64,000 bases of DNA, taken from the NCBI RefSeq assembly GCF_000428985.1, contig NZ_AUAZ01000006.1, positions 1 through 64,000 of the forward strand, in the 5' to 3' direction. Shown here one piece after another: positions 38,383-48,867 of the stretch (the stretch's first letter is position 1; each line of letters starts with the position of its first letter). The position numbers and the translations under genes were made by a program. The DNA is from Marinobacterium litorale DSM 23545 (GTDB taxonomy: Bacteria > Pseudomonadota > Gammaproteobacteria > Pseudomonadales > Balneatricaceae). Under the pieces are notes generated by a model. It had not been told where the DNA came from. It worked only from the letters and a program-made list of their open reading frames with translations, and made no database searches.

Positions 38383-38964
38383 ATGAGCTTTGAACTGCCA
38401 GCACTGCCGTACGCAAAGGATGCTCTGGAACCGCACATCTCCGCCGAAACTCTGGAATACCACCACGGCAAACACCACAACACCTACGTGACCAAGCTGA
38501 ACGGTCTGGTACCGGGCACCGAGTACGAAGGCAAGTCTCTGGAAGAGATCATCAAGTCTGCACCGGCTGGTGGTGTATTCAACAACGCCGCTCAGATCTG
38601 GAACCATACCTTCTACTGGCACTGCCTGTCCCCGAACGGTGGCGGTGCGCCCACTGGTGCTATCGCTGACGCCATCAACGCCAAGTGGGGTTCTTTCGAG
38701 AAGTTCCAGGAAGAGTTCAACGACAAGGCCGTTAACAACTTCGGCTCCAGCTGGACCTGGCTGGTGAAAAACGCTGATGGCTCCCTGGAGATCGTCAACA
38801 CCAGCAACGCGGGCACTCCGATGACCAGCGGCCAGACTGCACTGCTGACCGTCGACCTGTGGGAACACGCTTACTACATCGATTACCGTAACGCGCGTCC
38901 GGAATACCTGAAAGGTTTCTGGTCACTGGTGAACTGGGACTTCGCGAACCAGAACTTCGCCTGA
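38383..38964 (+). CDS. sodB: Superoxide dismutase [Fe]
   Basis: A 193-residue Fe superoxide dismutase. The metal ligands are seen as His in [13 protein letters not shown], His in [10 protein letters not shown], and Asp and His in [34 protein letters not shown] is the pattern of the iron-type rather than the manganese-type enzyme. AAGGTGA precedes the ATG. Codon use is noticeably biased towards highly expressed codons. It stands alone and ends at a strong terminator. Confidence 0.97.
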   Translation: MSFELPALPYAKDALEPHISAETLEYHHGKHHNTYVTKLNGLVPGTEYEGKSLEEIIKSAPAGGVFNNAAQIWNHTFYWHCLSPNGGGAPTGAIADAINAKWGSFEKFQEEFNDKAVNNFGSSWTWLVKNADGSLEIVNTSNAGTPMTSGQTALLTVDLWEHAYYIDYRNARPEYLKGFWSLVNWDFANQNFA

Positions 38965-38986
38965 TCAAAGGTTTGATCAACGCTGA

Positions 38987-39013
38987 AAAAGGCGCCTCAT
39001 TGGGGCGCCTTTT
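38987..39013. terminator. Bidirectional terminator between sodB and tesA
   Basis: AAAAGGCGCC (38987-38996) pairs with GGCGCCTTTT (39004-39013) around a seven-base loop. The tesA stop codon lies in the loop, so one hairpin ends both convergent genes. Confidence 0.88.
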
Positions 39014-39617
39014 CCGTTTCCGACCCTAAGACCGGGTCAAGTACCTGCCAAACCGTATCCAGCAGTTTCGGCTGAGCCTTCGCCTTGGGATGATAACCAT
39101 CCTCCTGCATCAGATCCCAGTCATCGGCGACCCCTTCAAGCAGAAAAGGGACCAGCACAGCGCTCTTTTCCTCAGCGACCTCCTGAAACAGCGCAAAAAA
39201 CGCCTGGGTGTAACGCGGGCCATAGTTGGGTGGCAGATGATTACCCACCAAGATCACACGCGCGCCAGACACCTCAGCAGTTTCTACCAATTGCTCCAGA
39301 TTGCGCCGGACGATATCCAGCGGCGTACCGCGCAAACCATCATTGGCACCCAGCTCGATAATCACAATACTTGGCTGATGAGTTTCGAGCAGGGGCGGCA
39401 ACCGACTCAATCCGCCACTGGTGGTTTCACCGCTGACGCTGGCATTGACCACCTCCAGATCATACCCCTGCTCCGACAGGCGCTGTCGCAGCAGGTTAAC
39501 CCACCCCTGGTCCCGTTCAATACCGTAGGCCGCCGACAGGCTATCCCCGAGCACCAGTAGCGGCGATGCCTGAGCCACACCCGAAATCAGCAAAATCAGA
39601 AACAGAAATACGCGCAT
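38997..39617 (-). CDS. tesA: Periplasmic acyl-CoA thioesterase I / lysophospholipase / arylesterase
   Basis: A 206-residue SGNH hydrolase with a cleavable signal peptide (MRVFLFLILLISGVAQA). Block I is VLGDSLSAAYGI with the catalytic Ser, block III is ELGANDGLRG and the Asp-His pair is in EDGYHPKAKAQ. The ATG at 39617 has AAGGAG eight bases upstream; an earlier in-frame ATG would hide the signal peptide. It is divergent from ybbA-ybbP, as in E. coli and Pseudomonas. Confidence 0.95.
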   Translation of the reverse strand: MRVFLFLILLISGVAQASPLLVLGDSLSAAYGIERDQGWVNLLRQRLSEQGYDLEVVNASVSGETTSGGLSRLPPLLETHQPSIVIIELGANDGLRGTPLDIVRRNLEQLVETAEVSGARVILVGNHLPPNYGPRYTQAFFALFQEVAEEKSAVLVPFLLEGVADDWDLMQEDGYHPKAKAQPKLLDTVWQVLDPVLGSETEKAPQ

Positions 39618-39737
39618 TATTGTCGCTCCTTTACACTTCTTATCAGAACCATTGGTTCCCTCAGGGCTCATACGTGCAATAGTGGGTGCTCCGCTCACCT
39701 AAAATCCGCGTAACCCGATAGATAAACCAGATACGAG

Positions 39738-40439
39738 ATGGATATGGATCAGTCTACCCGTGAAAACCTGATGATCGAAACCCGCTCAATCAGCAAAGTA
39801 TTTCAGACCGAGGCCGGGGCCGTCACACTTTTCAGCGGCCTGGACCTGCAGGTTCGTCCTGGTGAGAGCCTGGCCATCGTCGGCCGATCCGGCGCCGGAA
39901 AATCAACCCTGCTCAGCCTGTTGGCCGGCCTCGATACCGCAACCGAGGGCCAGGTGTTGATTGAAGGTCAGGAGATGGAGTTGCTGGGTGATGAAGAGCG
40001 CGCCCGGCTCAGAGCCACCAAAATCAGCTTCATCTTTCAGTCATTTCACCTGCTGCCGGAGCTGACCGCACTGGATAATGTGCGCCTGCCACTGGAGATC
40101 AGGGGTGCCGAAAGCCCGGACAAGGAGGCTGCTCACTGGCTGTCACAGGTTGGACTGGAGCCACGCCTTCACCACTACCCGGCACAGCTATCGGGCGGTG
40201 AGCAGCAGCGTGTGGCTATCGCACGCGCCTTTGCCACCCAGCCCAGGCTGCTGTTTGCCGACGAGCCCACGGGCAACCTGGATGAGGAAACCGGCGCCCG
40301 GATTATCGATCAGCTGTTTGCACTCAACCAGCAGCAGGATACGACCCTTATTCTGATTACTCATGATCCGGAACTCGCTGCCCGCTGCGATCGTCGCCTG
40401 CGTTTACACAACGGAGCCCTGACGGAGATTACCTCATGA
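39738..40439 (+). CDS. ybbA: ABC transporter ATP-binding protein YbbA
   Basis: A 233-residue MacB/LolD-type ATPase. Walker A is GRSGAGKST, the Q-loop is [18 protein letters not shown], the signature is [14 protein letters not shown], Walker B is LLFADEP and the H-loop is LITHD. It should work with the permease encoded next, whose start overlaps its stop in ATGA. The exact start is uncertain: ATGs at 39738, 39744 and 39771 are all in frame. Confidence 0.93.
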   Translation: MDMDQSTRENLMIETRSISKVFQTEAGAVTLFSGLDLQVRPGESLAIVGRSGAGKSTLLSLLAGLDTATEGQVLIEGQEMELLGDEERARLRATKISFIFQSFHLLPELTALDNVRLPLEIRGAESPDKEAAHWLSQVGLEPRLHHYPAQLSGGEQQRVAIARAFATQPRLLFADEPTGNLDEETGARIIDQLFALNQQQDTTLILITHDPELAARCDRRLRLHNGALTEITS

Positions 40440-42919
40440 GTCTGCTTATGCGCCTGGCCGGACGCCAGCTGAAGACTCAACTGCGCACCACTGAATGGCG
40501 TGCACTGCTGCTGGCCACCTGGATCGCCATTACCCTGACCACACTGCTGACCCTGCTAGGCGACCGCCTGGAACGGGGGCTGCTGCGCGAAAGTGCAAAT
40601 TTGTTGGGGGCCGATCTGGTACTGAGCAGCAGCCGCCCACTCAGCGACGAACGGCTTGATGAGATAGAAGCCAGCGGCCTCACACAGACCCGGGTGGTGC
40701 AGTTCCCCAGCATGATCTCCAACCCCACCGGCGGAGACACACCGCCGATGCTGGTCTCCGTTCGCGCCGCCACTGCGCCCTACCCCCTGCGTGGCGAGAT
40801 CATCACGGAACCCGCCCAAACCACAGACTTGCCGGAACCTGGGCAAGTCTGGGTGGAACAGCGCGTTCTGAGCCAACTGGGCCTGCAGCCGGGCGAGACA
40901 CTGGAGTTGGGGTACAGCGAGTTTACCATCAGCGCTGAACTGATCAGCTCACCGGACCGGGGTACCGGTTTTCGCAGTTTCAGCCCCCATATCATCATCA
41001 ACCGCAGCGACCTGGAAGCCACCGGCGTACTGGCCCCGGGCAGCCGAGCCAGCTTTCGACTGCTGATGGCTGGCGACAAGGAATCGGTTGCCGCAATGGA
41101 CGCCCAGCTAAGGCCGTCGCTGGCGGACCACGAGCGCCTGCTGGCCCTGCGCACGGATCAACCATTGACCGGGAACGCGTTGGGTAACGCGTTGGCCTAC
41201 CTGAAACTCTCTGCTCTGACCGCCCTATTGCTATCGGCGCTGACCATACTGCTCAGCCTGCGCCGGTTCAGCCAGAAACAGCACACCCGCAGTGCGCTGC
41301 TGCTTAATCTGGGCCTGAACCCGGGCCAACTGGTGCGCATCTATCTCTACCAACTGCTGCTGGCCTGGGTAGCGCTCGCCCTGCTGGGTACGGCTACCGC
41401 CGTGTTGCTGGATAGCGCCATACAGGGTTGGCTGGCCAACCTGTTGCCCCAACGTCTGCCCGACCCCGCGCCTTACCTCTGGTTCAGCGGTGCCGCACTA
41501 GGTCTAGTCATGTTGATTTTGATCGGTTTGCCGCCAGTGCTTTCACTGGCGCGCATCCCCGTGGCACACCTGCTGCGCGGCGACAGTCCCCCCCAGGATA
41601 AACGCGCCCGTACCTTGCAAATGATCTGTCTTGCTCTGTTGGCTGTCACCCTGCTGGTATTCCTCCAGGCTCCGCTGGCCGCGCTGATCCTGCTGGTGCT
41701 GCTACTGGTTGGCGGCACTCTGTTCGGATTTATTGCCCAGTGGCTGCTGGTACGCGCCGCTGAGCCCCTGGCCAACCGACTTTTGCTGGGCAAACTGCTG
41801 CGCCTGCGTCTGCGCCAGCAGCGTAAATGGCACCGTCTGCAATCAGCCGTCATCGTACTATTGCTAACCCTGCTGGCGGTGGTCTGGGTCAGCCGCTCCG
41901 ACCTGCTGGCCGAGTGGCGCGCCAAGTTCCCCACGGATACGCCGAACTTCTTCGTGATCAACATTCAACCCTGGCAGAAACCGGATCTGGATCGCTTTCT
42001 GGAGCAGAACACGATCGACAGTCAGCTCTACCCAATGATCCGAGGCCGTCTCAACGAGCTGAACGGTAAGCCGATCCGACCCCAACTCAACGAAGAGCAG
42101 CTTCAGGACAACAGCCTGCACCGGGAACTCAATCTGAGCTGGACCCACGACAAACCGGCGCATAATGAACTCCTGGCCGGCCAATGGTGGGAGGAGACCC
42201 CTGATCGACCGCAGATATCGGTGGAGCAGGACATGATGGGAGACCTGGGTTTGAAGATCGGTGACAGCCTGGGCTTTGATATCGGCGGCCAGCAGGTGTC
42301 CGCTGAGATCACCAGTGTCCGCGGGGTGGAGTGGACCTCGTTCCGACCCAACTTCTACGTCATCTTCAGTCCCGGCGCGCTGGAGTCCTACCCATCCACC
42401 TGGATCACCAGTTTCCGTCTGGAAGGAGAGCGCAAGGCACTGGCCACACAGATGCTCTCTGAATTCCCGTCGCTGACACTGATCGATATCGACCAGCTAC
42501 TGGCCCAGTTGGCCACCTGGCTCAAGCGATTGGGAGATAGTTCAGCCATGATCCTGGGACTGACGCTGTTTTGCGGGCTGATCCTGATGGCAGTCACACT
42601 GCTGCAGGCGTTGGAGCAGCGTCGCTTTGAAGCGGCCCTGATGCAGACACTGGGCGCCAGTGGCCGCCAGACCCGCCGCCTGGACCTGCTGGAGTTTCTG
42701 CTGCTGGGTCTGGTCTGCGGGGCTCTGGCTGGTTTCAGTGCCGAGCTGGTACTGGCCGGCTTGCACTTGGCGCTGATCGATGTTGAGCCGCGGTTGCACC
42801 CAACACTCTGGGTTGCGTTACCGGCACTGGCATCCTGCTTTTTCGTGGTCACCGGTGTACTGATCCGCCGCCCATTGCGGCTGGATCAGTGCTACCGGCT
42901 GCTGCGCGCAGGCGCGTAG
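40436..42919 (+). CDS. ybbP: FtsX-like ABC transporter permease YbbP
   Basis: An 827-residue inner-membrane permease. It starts with one helix (about 25-45) and a large periplasmic domain. Helices follow near 260-280, 300-325 and 350-370, with another pair around 400-440. A second periplasmic domain (about 490-690) and a C-terminal FtsX-type set of three helices (ILGLTLFCGLILMAVTLLQA, then LLGLVCGALAGFSAEL, then the last) complete it. It pairs with YbbA. The substrate is unknown; export of a lipid or envelope component is often supposed because TesA is encoded alongside. Confidence 0.92.
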   Translation: MSLLMRLAGRQLKTQLRTTEWRALLLATWIAITLTTLLTLLGDRLERGLLRESANLLGADLVLSSSRPLSDERLDEIEASGLTQTRVVQFPSMISNPTGGDTPPMLVSVRAATAPYPLRGEIITEPAQTTDLPEPGQVWVEQRVLSQLGLQPGETLELGYSEFTISAELISSPDRGTGFRSFSPHIIINRSDLEATGVLAPGSRASFRLLMAGDKESVAAMDAQLRPSLADHERLLALRTDQPLTGNALGNALAYLKLSALTALLLSALTILLSLRRFSQKQHTRSALLLNLGLNPGQLVRIYLYQLLLAWVALALLGTATAVLLDSAIQGWLANLLPQRLPDPAPYLWFSGAALGLVMLILIGLPPVLSLARIPVAHLLRGDSPPQDKRARTLQMICLALLAVTLLVFLQAPLAALILLVLLLVGGTLFGFIAQWLLVRAAEPLANRLLLGKLLRLRLRQQRKWHRLQSAVIVLLLTLLAVVWVSRSDLLAEWRAKFPTDTPNFFVINIQPWQKPDLDRFLEQNTIDSQLYPMIRGRLNELNGKPIRPQLNEEQLQDNSLHRELNLSWTHDKPAHNELLAGQWWEETPDRPQISVEQDMMGDLGLKIGDSLGFDIGGQQVSAEITSVRGVEWTSFRPNFYVIFSPGALESYPSTWITSFRLEGERKALATQMLSEFPSLTLIDIDQLLAQLATWLKRLGDSSAMILGLTLFCGLILMAVTLLQALEQRRFEAALMQTLGASGRQTRRLDLLEFLLLGLVCGALAGFSAELVLAGLHLALIDVEPRLHPTLWVALPALASCFFVVTGVLIRRPLRLDQCYRLLRAGA

Positions 42920-42931
42920 GCCATACGGCCG

Positions 42932-45787
42932 TTAGAGGGCGGGCTCAACGCGGGGCTCGCCCTCCTGGTCGACCTGCGGATAGCACAGGAACAGGCGTTC
43001 ACCATCAATCCGCTGCTGCAGGCGCTGTTTGAGCACCACCGCACGGTTTTCCGCCAGCTCGGCCAGCTGTTTGTCCAGCTCCGCTGCCAAGGCGTCAGGC
43101 TCGAGCGGCTCGTCGGCTTTCTCGTTAGCCTCACGCAGGGTCTCGCCTAACAGAGTCCGATCGGACTCAACGGCAATACCGCACAGGTTAAGGCGCAACG
43201 CTGAGCGCTGCTCAAGCAAACCCGCCAGCTGTTCCAGATAGTCCGTGGCACCGGCGACCGGGAGGTCACTGCCCGGCTCGAAGCCGACCGGCTCCAGGCT
43301 GATAAAGGCGCCGGTTTTGCTGGCCTTGATCGCAGTTTGTGCCAGAGAGATCAGCGCACCATAGGGCTGCAACGCCTTCGTCAGATAGCTCAACACTCCC
43401 TGCTTGACCCCTTTTCCGGCCACCCGATTGATGATGCTCTGGTAATCAAACTCGGGGTCATCCAGTGACCCGCTGATCGGTACGTCCAGATCAATATTGT
43501 CGTTATCGTCCTGGAGCACAGCCACGGCGGTGCCCAACGGCATCGAGATCCGCGCCTGAAAGTCCTGAATCTGCTCCTGATCCACCGGGTCCACCGCCAG
43601 ACGATGCAGCCGAATACGGTTCTCACCGTTGAGCTGATCCTGCTCCAGCGTCCCCTCCAGATCCAGCGCCAGCTGGCCGCTTTTGAGGAAATAGCCGGTG
43701 TATTTGATGCTGTACGGACTTAACGCCGGCAGCTCCATGCCGGTCAGCTCCGCATTCCAGTGTCCACTGCGGGGCGAGCCGATCAGATTGACCGCACCCT
43801 CGGCCTTCAGTTCTGCGAACTGATCGATACCGGCACTGAATGAAAACTCACTTTGAGCGCTGCCCGCCGTGTCTATATCGCGGATCACGGCTTCCCGAAT
43901 AGTGATCCGGGTATCAAAAACCGGCTGTGTTGACCGGTCGGTGAAATAGAATGCACTGTCTCCGCCAATGCGCGCCTCGTCCACGGAAACACGCAGTGGC
44001 TGGCCGACATCTGCGCCGGGCGCCTCCGCCTGGGACTCAGGTGCGGACTGACCTGAGTTCACGCTCTCCAGGCGAGCGGTCAGTGCCTCCAGTTCCAGCG
44101 GACGCATCTGTTCATCCAGGGTCAGACGGGAGACTAATCCTTCCAGATCGATCCGCCCAATCCCGACTCGCTCGCTATCCATCACGAGCTGCTCCAGCCG
44201 CCCGCTGCCCAGTGAGGCGAACAGAGGCTCCCCCCCGGTGTCTATATCCAGCGCTTTGAGCTCGGCCGATGCAAGGCTGAGATCCAGCGGCAAGGCCAAC
44301 GTCATGTCGTTGACAGCAAGCGATTCGAAACGGGCCAAGGGCGCACCGTCCCCAACCTGAAGGTCGGTGCGACCCACGCCTACCCGGGAGACCTGTGCCG
44401 AGAGCCGACCATCACTAATCTGGTACTCCCCCTGCGACTGGACATCCAGCGCTGCTATTTCGCTCCCCATGGACGGCGCCATGCTTAACTCTGCACCCTC
44501 AAGTGCTAATCGCATCTCCTGCCAGCCCCACTGATCAAACTGCCGGGTGCTAAGCCGGGTCTGCAGGTCAACCCTGTTCATCGTCAGTTTGAGGGACTCC
44601 CCCTGGCCCAACTGCAACTGATTCAGTGCCAGCTGATGGCGGCCCGTCATCGACCCGCCCTCGGCCATGGCGAGCGCCACCTGGCCCTGCCATGTCAGGT
44701 CATTCACGGTCAGATCCAACGCCTCTTGAGCTTGTTGAGATAACGCCAGGCCACCGCCCTTCACCGCGCCGTCCACATCGATACTGATCGATTCGCCGTC
44801 ATCCAGCACCACCTGCCCCTGCCAGTTCAGGCTCTGCAGTTGAGCATCCAGCGCGTCCTGAGCGAACCGGGGCTGCTGCAGCTCCAGAGATCCATCCAGA
44901 GTCAACTTAGCGAGCTGAAACTGCTCCAACGCCAGATCGGCATCGCCCTGCCACACCAATTGACCCACTTGAATATCGGACGTTGAATCGTAGCGGAACC
45001 GGTCAACCTGAATGCGCCCTCTGGGCGCCACTTGAAGCGAGTTGCCCTCCAGGGCCAGATTCACTTGAAGATCCGTGGTCAGGGTAGCCTCGAGCTCCGG
45101 CACAAAAGCGGACGTCAGCGATTGCACAGGCAATTGCTCAATCTGGATCGCGATATCGCCTCGTTTATTCTCCGCCAGCGGTACAGACCGGGTATCCAGC
45201 GAGAAGGGAGCCCCGTTGATGCGGCCTGAAAGGCTCAGCGCAGTCTCCAGATCGGGTTGCCAGAGATAGACACTCCCCAGTGCCAGCTGGTCCAGCTCCA
45301 GGTGATGGGCCTGGTCTTCAAGCCGAAGACGCCAGTCCACTGCCTTAAGCGCCAGTCCATCCAGGCCCAGGCTCCAGGATGACGGCTCTGTGGTCGCTGC
45401 AGACTCATCTTCCGGCTGAGCGTCGGTCAACGCACTCAGGTTAATAGGCCCCAACCACTGCTCATCATCGCGGTAAACAAGCCCGCCTCGCAGGCCCTCA
45501 ACCAGCACGCGCTGAACACGGAGCTGCTTATCAAACAGTGCCGCATAGTCCAGATCCAGGTCCAGTCGATCCAGTTCCAGCGGAAACCGCCCTTCACTGC
45601 GCGCTTTCAACCCCAAGAGTTCAACACGTCCGCTGAACCAATCGATATTCAAAGCGCGAAACCGGGCATCCTCAACACCCTGATCTCGCAGCCAGATCAC
45701 AGCTTGATCACGCACCAGAAAGGGTATGGAATGCAACACCAAGCCCAGTGCCAACAGCGTGCCCATCCCGCCTGCGATCCATCTCAT
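42932..45787 (-). CDS. DUF748 (AsmA-like) envelope protein
   Basis: A 951-residue protein with one N-terminal membrane helix (MRWIAGGMGTLLALGLVLHS) and a long, repetitive, beta-rich periplasmic body of AsmA-like/DUF748 type. The C-terminal landmark is LDVPISGSLDDPEFDYQS, followed by KGVKQGVLSYLTKALQPYGA and LEPVGFEPGSDL. AsmA-like proteins are thought to bridge the periplasm and move lipids. The ATG at 45787 has GGGAG about nine bases upstream; a longer frame has no good start signal. It is convergent with ybbP, 12 bases apart. Confidence 0.87.
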   Translation of the reverse strand: MRWIAGGMGTLLALGLVLHSIPFLVRDQAVIWLRDQGVEDARFRALNIDWFSGRVELLGLKARSEGRFPLELDRLDLDLDYAALFDKQLRVQRVLVEGLRGGLVYRDDEQWLGPINLSALTDAQPEDESAATTEPSSWSLGLDGLALKAVDWRLRLEDQAHHLELDQLALGSVYLWQPDLETALSLSGRINGAPFSLDTRSVPLAENKRGDIAIQIEQLPVQSLTSAFVPELEATLTTDLQVNLALEGNSLQVAPRGRIQVDRFRYDSTSDIQVGQLVWQGDADLALEQFQLAKLTLDGSLELQQPRFAQDALDAQLQSLNWQGQVVLDDGESISIDVDGAVKGGGLALSQQAQEALDLTVNDLTWQGQVALAMAEGGSMTGRHQLALNQLQLGQGESLKLTMNRVDLQTRLSTRQFDQWGWQEMRLALEGAELSMAPSMGSEIAALDVQSQGEYQISDGRLSAQVSRVGVGRTDLQVGDGAPLARFESLAVNDMTLALPLDLSLASAELKALDIDTGGEPLFASLGSGRLEQLVMDSERVGIGRIDLEGLVSRLTLDEQMRPLELEALTARLESVNSGQSAPESQAEAPGADVGQPLRVSVDEARIGGDSAFYFTDRSTQPVFDTRITIREAVIRDIDTAGSAQSEFSFSAGIDQFAELKAEGAVNLIGSPRSGHWNAELTGMELPALSPYSIKYTGYFLKSGQLALDLEGTLEQDQLNGENRIRLHRLAVDPVDQEQIQDFQARISMPLGTAVAVLQDDNDNIDLDVPISGSLDDPEFDYQSIINRVAGKGVKQGVLSYLTKALQPYGALISLAQTAIKASKTGAFISLEPVGFEPGSDLPVAGATDYLEQLAGLLEQRSALRLNLCGIAVESDRTLLGETLREANEKADEPLEPDALAAELDKQLAELAENRAVVLKQRLQQRIDGERLFLCYPQVDQEGEPRVEPAL

Positions 45788-46013
45788 GCAATAACACTCC
45801 CTGAAAAAACAAACGCATTTTTCTTTTATAGCAGTCTCGGACGACGAAATCAGGTTCACGCTGGCAGATGCCTTCCAGGCGCGACCATCTGTAAAGAAAT
45901 TGAACAGCCTGATAGAATCCGGCCCGCCGCCGAGACGGCCTCCAGGCTGTCCGGGCGGTCAAATAACGATTCGAAAGATCGATTTTACTTTTTAGCAGTA
46001 CAGGGTGAAAACA

Positions 46014-46136
46014 ATGGCAAGTAATGAAAACTTCCGTGACAGTTCTGGCTTTGGTTGGATCGTCGTTAACCTGATCGCCATGGTATGGATCACCATGCCG
46101 GTATCACTGGTCCTGACTCAGGTCGTTCAGTGGTAA
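46014..46136 (+). CDS. Predicted 40-residue single-pass membrane protein
   Basis: An ATG at 46014 preceded by AGGGTG opens a 40-codon frame to TAA at 46134-46136. It starts MASNENFRDSSGFGWIVVNL, continues IAMVWITMPVSLVL and ends TQVVQW, giving one hydrophobic helix at about 14-36 with a polar N-terminus. Size and make-up suggest a small inner-membrane protein or a subunit of a membrane complex. No family was recognised. It is divergent from the DUF748 gene and convergent with rpiA. Confidence 0.6.
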   Translation: MASNENFRDSSGFGWIVVNLIAMVWITMPVSLVLTQVVQW

Positions 46137-46338
46137 AAGCGGCTCGGGTTTACCTGCTTCATCGGCCTCAAGCGACTGAAAGCAGGTGAACTCTCGCGCC
46201 GATAAGGCCTCAGCGTCGAAACCCTTGGTTAGTCCGCACGCCGGGGCCTGATTCCTCCGCTCTCCTCTATCCCAGCTTTCCCAAACACGCCCCTGAACCG
46301 ACGCTGTTCAATGAGCTCTGGAAGAAACGCCTGAGTAT

Positions 46339-47016
46339 TCAGTGAGTATCGTGCAGGGTTTCAACACCACTTTCGGTGCCCATCAGCACCACATTGGCGG
46401 CACGCAGGGCGAAAAGGCCATTGGTGACGACGCCGACGATATTATTGATCTGCTGTTCCAGTCCTTTCGGATCCAGAATTTCCATATCATGCACATCAAG
46501 AATCACATTACCGTTATCGGTTACTACACCTTCCCGGTACACCGGCTGACCGCCCAGTTTGACCAGTTCCCGCGCCACATAGGAGCGCGCCATGGGAATC
46601 ACCTCCACCGGTAACGGAAACTCACCCAGCAGATCCACTTTTTTAGTACTGTCGACGATACAAACGAACTCGCGCGCCACCGCCGCTACAATCTTTTCCC
46701 GGGTCAGGGCTCCGCCACCGCCCTTAATCAGATGCAAGTGCCGATCAAATTCGTCCGCGCCATCCACGTATACGGCAAGCTGATCCACGCTGTTGAGATC
46801 AAACACCTCGATCCCGTGGCTCTTGAGCCGCTCGGCAGTGGCCTCTGAGCTTGCGACCGCACCGCCAAAATCGTTTTTGACCTCAGCCAGTGCATCAATA
46901 AAAAGGTTGGCCGTTGAACCTGTGCCCACACCGATGATGGTATCGTTTTCCAGCTTTGGCCGAATACGCTCAACCGCGGCACGGGCAACCGCCTGTTTCA
47001 TTTCGTCCTGGGTCAT
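46339..47016 (-). CDS. rpiA: Ribose-5-phosphate isomerase A
   Basis: A 225-residue pentose-phosphate enzyme that interconverts ribose 5-phosphate and ribulose 5-phosphate. [42 protein letters not shown] and [12 protein letters not shown]-like [14 protein letters not shown] are the family landmarks, with catalytic Asp and Glu in the DGADE segment. [11 protein letters not shown] matches the E. coli N-terminus. It is divergent from ilvA, as in E. coli relatives and Pseudomonas. Confidence 0.97.
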   Translation of the reverse strand: MTQDEMKQAVARAAVERIRPKLENDTIIGVGTGSTANLFIDALAEVKNDFGGAVASSEATAERLKSHGIEVFDLNSVDQLAVYVDGADEFDRHLHLIKGGGGALTREKIVAAVAREFVCIVDSTKKVDLLGEFPLPVEVIPMARSYVARELVKLGGQPVYREGVVTDNGNVILDVHDMEILDPKGLEQQINNIVGVVTNGLFALRAANVVLMGTESGVETLHDTH

Positions 47017-47163
47017 GACCTGCTCACGTTTCTCATAGGGTTGGGATCTGGCGCGATTATAGCCAAGTGTCGCCCCCCCTTATAGACGCTAATGGGCAGA
47101 GCCGATACCATTTGGCCTCCTGAAATGTGCGGATCGACGCCACTCAACACACAGAAGCGACCT

Positions 47164-48678
47164 ATGCAGCGTTATATCAAGAAAATCCTCGAAGCCCGCG
47201 TCTATGACATCGCCCGTGAAACGCCGATGGATGAAGCGCGCGGTTTATCAGAACGCCTCAGCAATCGCGTGCTGCTCAAGCGCGAAGATGAACAGCCGGT
47301 GTTCTCGTTCAAGATTCGCGGCGCCTACAACAAGATGGCCCAGCTGAATGACGAGGAGAAAGCGCGTGGGGTGATTACCGCCTCGGCGGGCAACCATGCA
47401 CAAGGCGTTGCCGCTTCAGCCAGGCATTTGGGCATTAAAGCGACCATCGTCATGCCCAAGACCACACCCGATGTGAAGGTTGCCAACGTAAAACGTCTGG
47501 GCGGTCGCGCGGTCTTGCATGGCGACACCTTTGACGAAGCGCGCGGCCATGCCCAGAAGCTGATGGAAGAAAAGGGGCTGGTCTTTATCCACCCGTACGA
47601 CGACCCTGATGTGATCGCCGGCCAGGGCACGATCGCCATGGAGATTCTGCGCCAGGAAAGCGCGCCTATCGACGCTATTTTTGTGCCCGTGGGCGGCGGC
47701 GGCCTGATTGCCGGGATCGCCTCTTACGTGAAATACCTGCGCCCGGAAACGCGGGTGATCGGTGTCGAATCGGCGGAGTCAGCCTGTTTACACCTCGCCA
47801 TGGAAAAAGGGTTTCGCGATACGCTGGACCAGGTCGGTATCTTTGCCGACGGGGTCGCCGTGGCTCAGATCGGTGAGTACACCTGGGAGATCGCCAAAGA
47901 CTACGTGGACGAGGTTATTACCGTTACCACCGATGAGATCTGCGCCGCCATCAAGGATATCTTCGATGATACCCGCTCCGTCTGCGAACCCGCGGGAGCT
48001 CTGGGCGTGGCCGGGCTTAAAAAATATGTCGCCCGCGATGGTGTTGAGGGTCAGACTCTGATCGCGATCGACTCCGGTGCCAACGTCAACTTTGACCGCC
48101 TGCGCCATATCGCCGAACGCTCCGAGCTGGGCGAGCAACGCGAAGCGATTATCGCCGCCCGTATTCCCGAGCGGCCCGGCGCATTCAAACAGTTCTGCGC
48201 CGCCCTGGGCAAGCGCAATATCACCGAGTTCAACTATCGCTACTCAGACGATGAGCAGGCGATGGTGTTCGCCGGAGTCCAGATCCGCCCCAATAACGGC
48301 GGCCGTGCCGAGCTGCTCAAGGAGCTGCAGGAACACATCGAGGACGTGGTAGACCTGACCGACGATGAAACGGCCAAACTGCACGTGCGCTATATGGTGG
48401 GAGGGCATGCCCCGGCCAGCGTGACCAACGAGGTGGTCTACCGGTTTGAATTCCCGGAGCGGCCCGGGGCACTGATGAAGTTTCTTAACAAGCTGGGCGG
48501 GCGCTGGAATATTTCCATGTTCCACTACCGTAACCACGGTGCCGCCTATGGCCGCGTTCTGGTCGGCATGCAGGTGCCGCAGGATGAGCGCAGCAAAGTG
48601 GTCCAGTTCCTGGAAGAGATCGGTTACACCTACTTCGATGAAACTGAAAACCGCGCCTATCAGCTGTTCCTGGGCTGA
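47164..48678 (+). CDS. ilvA: Biosynthetic threonine deaminase
   Basis: A 504-residue PLP enzyme that makes 2-oxobutyrate from threonine, the first step to isoleucine. The PLP lysine lies in VFSFKIRGAYNKM, the glycine-rich phosphate loop is VPVGGGGLIAGIA and the substrate loop is SAGNHAQGVA. The C-terminal part carries two ACT-like regulatory domains (about 325-400 and 420-500), which give feedback inhibition by isoleucine. The ATG at 47164 fits the family start. A GC-rich stem-loop without T-tract follows at 48692-48719. Confidence 0.96.
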   Translation: MQRYIKKILEARVYDIARETPMDEARGLSERLSNRVLLKREDEQPVFSFKIRGAYNKMAQLNDEEKARGVITASAGNHAQGVAASARHLGIKATIVMPKTTPDVKVANVKRLGGRAVLHGDTFDEARGHAQKLMEEKGLVFIHPYDDPDVIAGQGTIAMEILRQESAPIDAIFVPVGGGGLIAGIASYVKYLRPETRVIGVESAESACLHLAMEKGFRDTLDQVGIFADGVAVAQIGEYTWEIAKDYVDEVITVTTDEICAAIKDIFDDTRSVCEPAGALGVAGLKKYVARDGVEGQTLIAIDSGANVNFDRLRHIAERSELGEQREAIIAARIPERPGAFKQFCAALGKRNITEFNYRYSDDEQAMVFAGVQIRPNNGGRAELLKELQEHIEDVVDLTDDETAKLHVRYMVGGHAPASVTNEVVYRFEFPERPGALMKFLNKLGGRWNISMFHYRNHGAAYGRVLVGMQVPQDERSKVVQFLEEIGYTYFDETENRAYQLFLG

Positions 48679-48691
48679 TTGCGCATCAGAC

Positions 48692-48719
48692 GCCGCCGAA
48701 GATTCAATATTTCGGCGGC
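48692..48719 (+). other. Stem-loop after ilvA
   Basis: GCCGCCGAA and TTCGGCGGC form a perfect 9-bp stem with a 10-base loop, 14 bases past the ilvA stop. There is no T-tract after it, so it is not a normal intrinsic terminator. It may protect the mRNA 3' end. Confidence 0.45.
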
Positions 48720-48867
48720 ACTCGTCCCGCTAGCCGAATAACCGCCCCTTACCCGCGCCCCAGAGCCAACCAATCTGAAAAATCCGTTGCCCACAGGATG
48801 TTCCAAACCGATATTCCCGGCTAGACTGCCCTCCAAAACCTGAACCCGAACTTTAACGGTTATCTCC

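Noticed and set aside
46152-46187. Terminator in the gap after the 40-residue gene
   Set aside because: ACCTGCTT/AAGCAGGT arms are 20 bases apart and no T-run follows.
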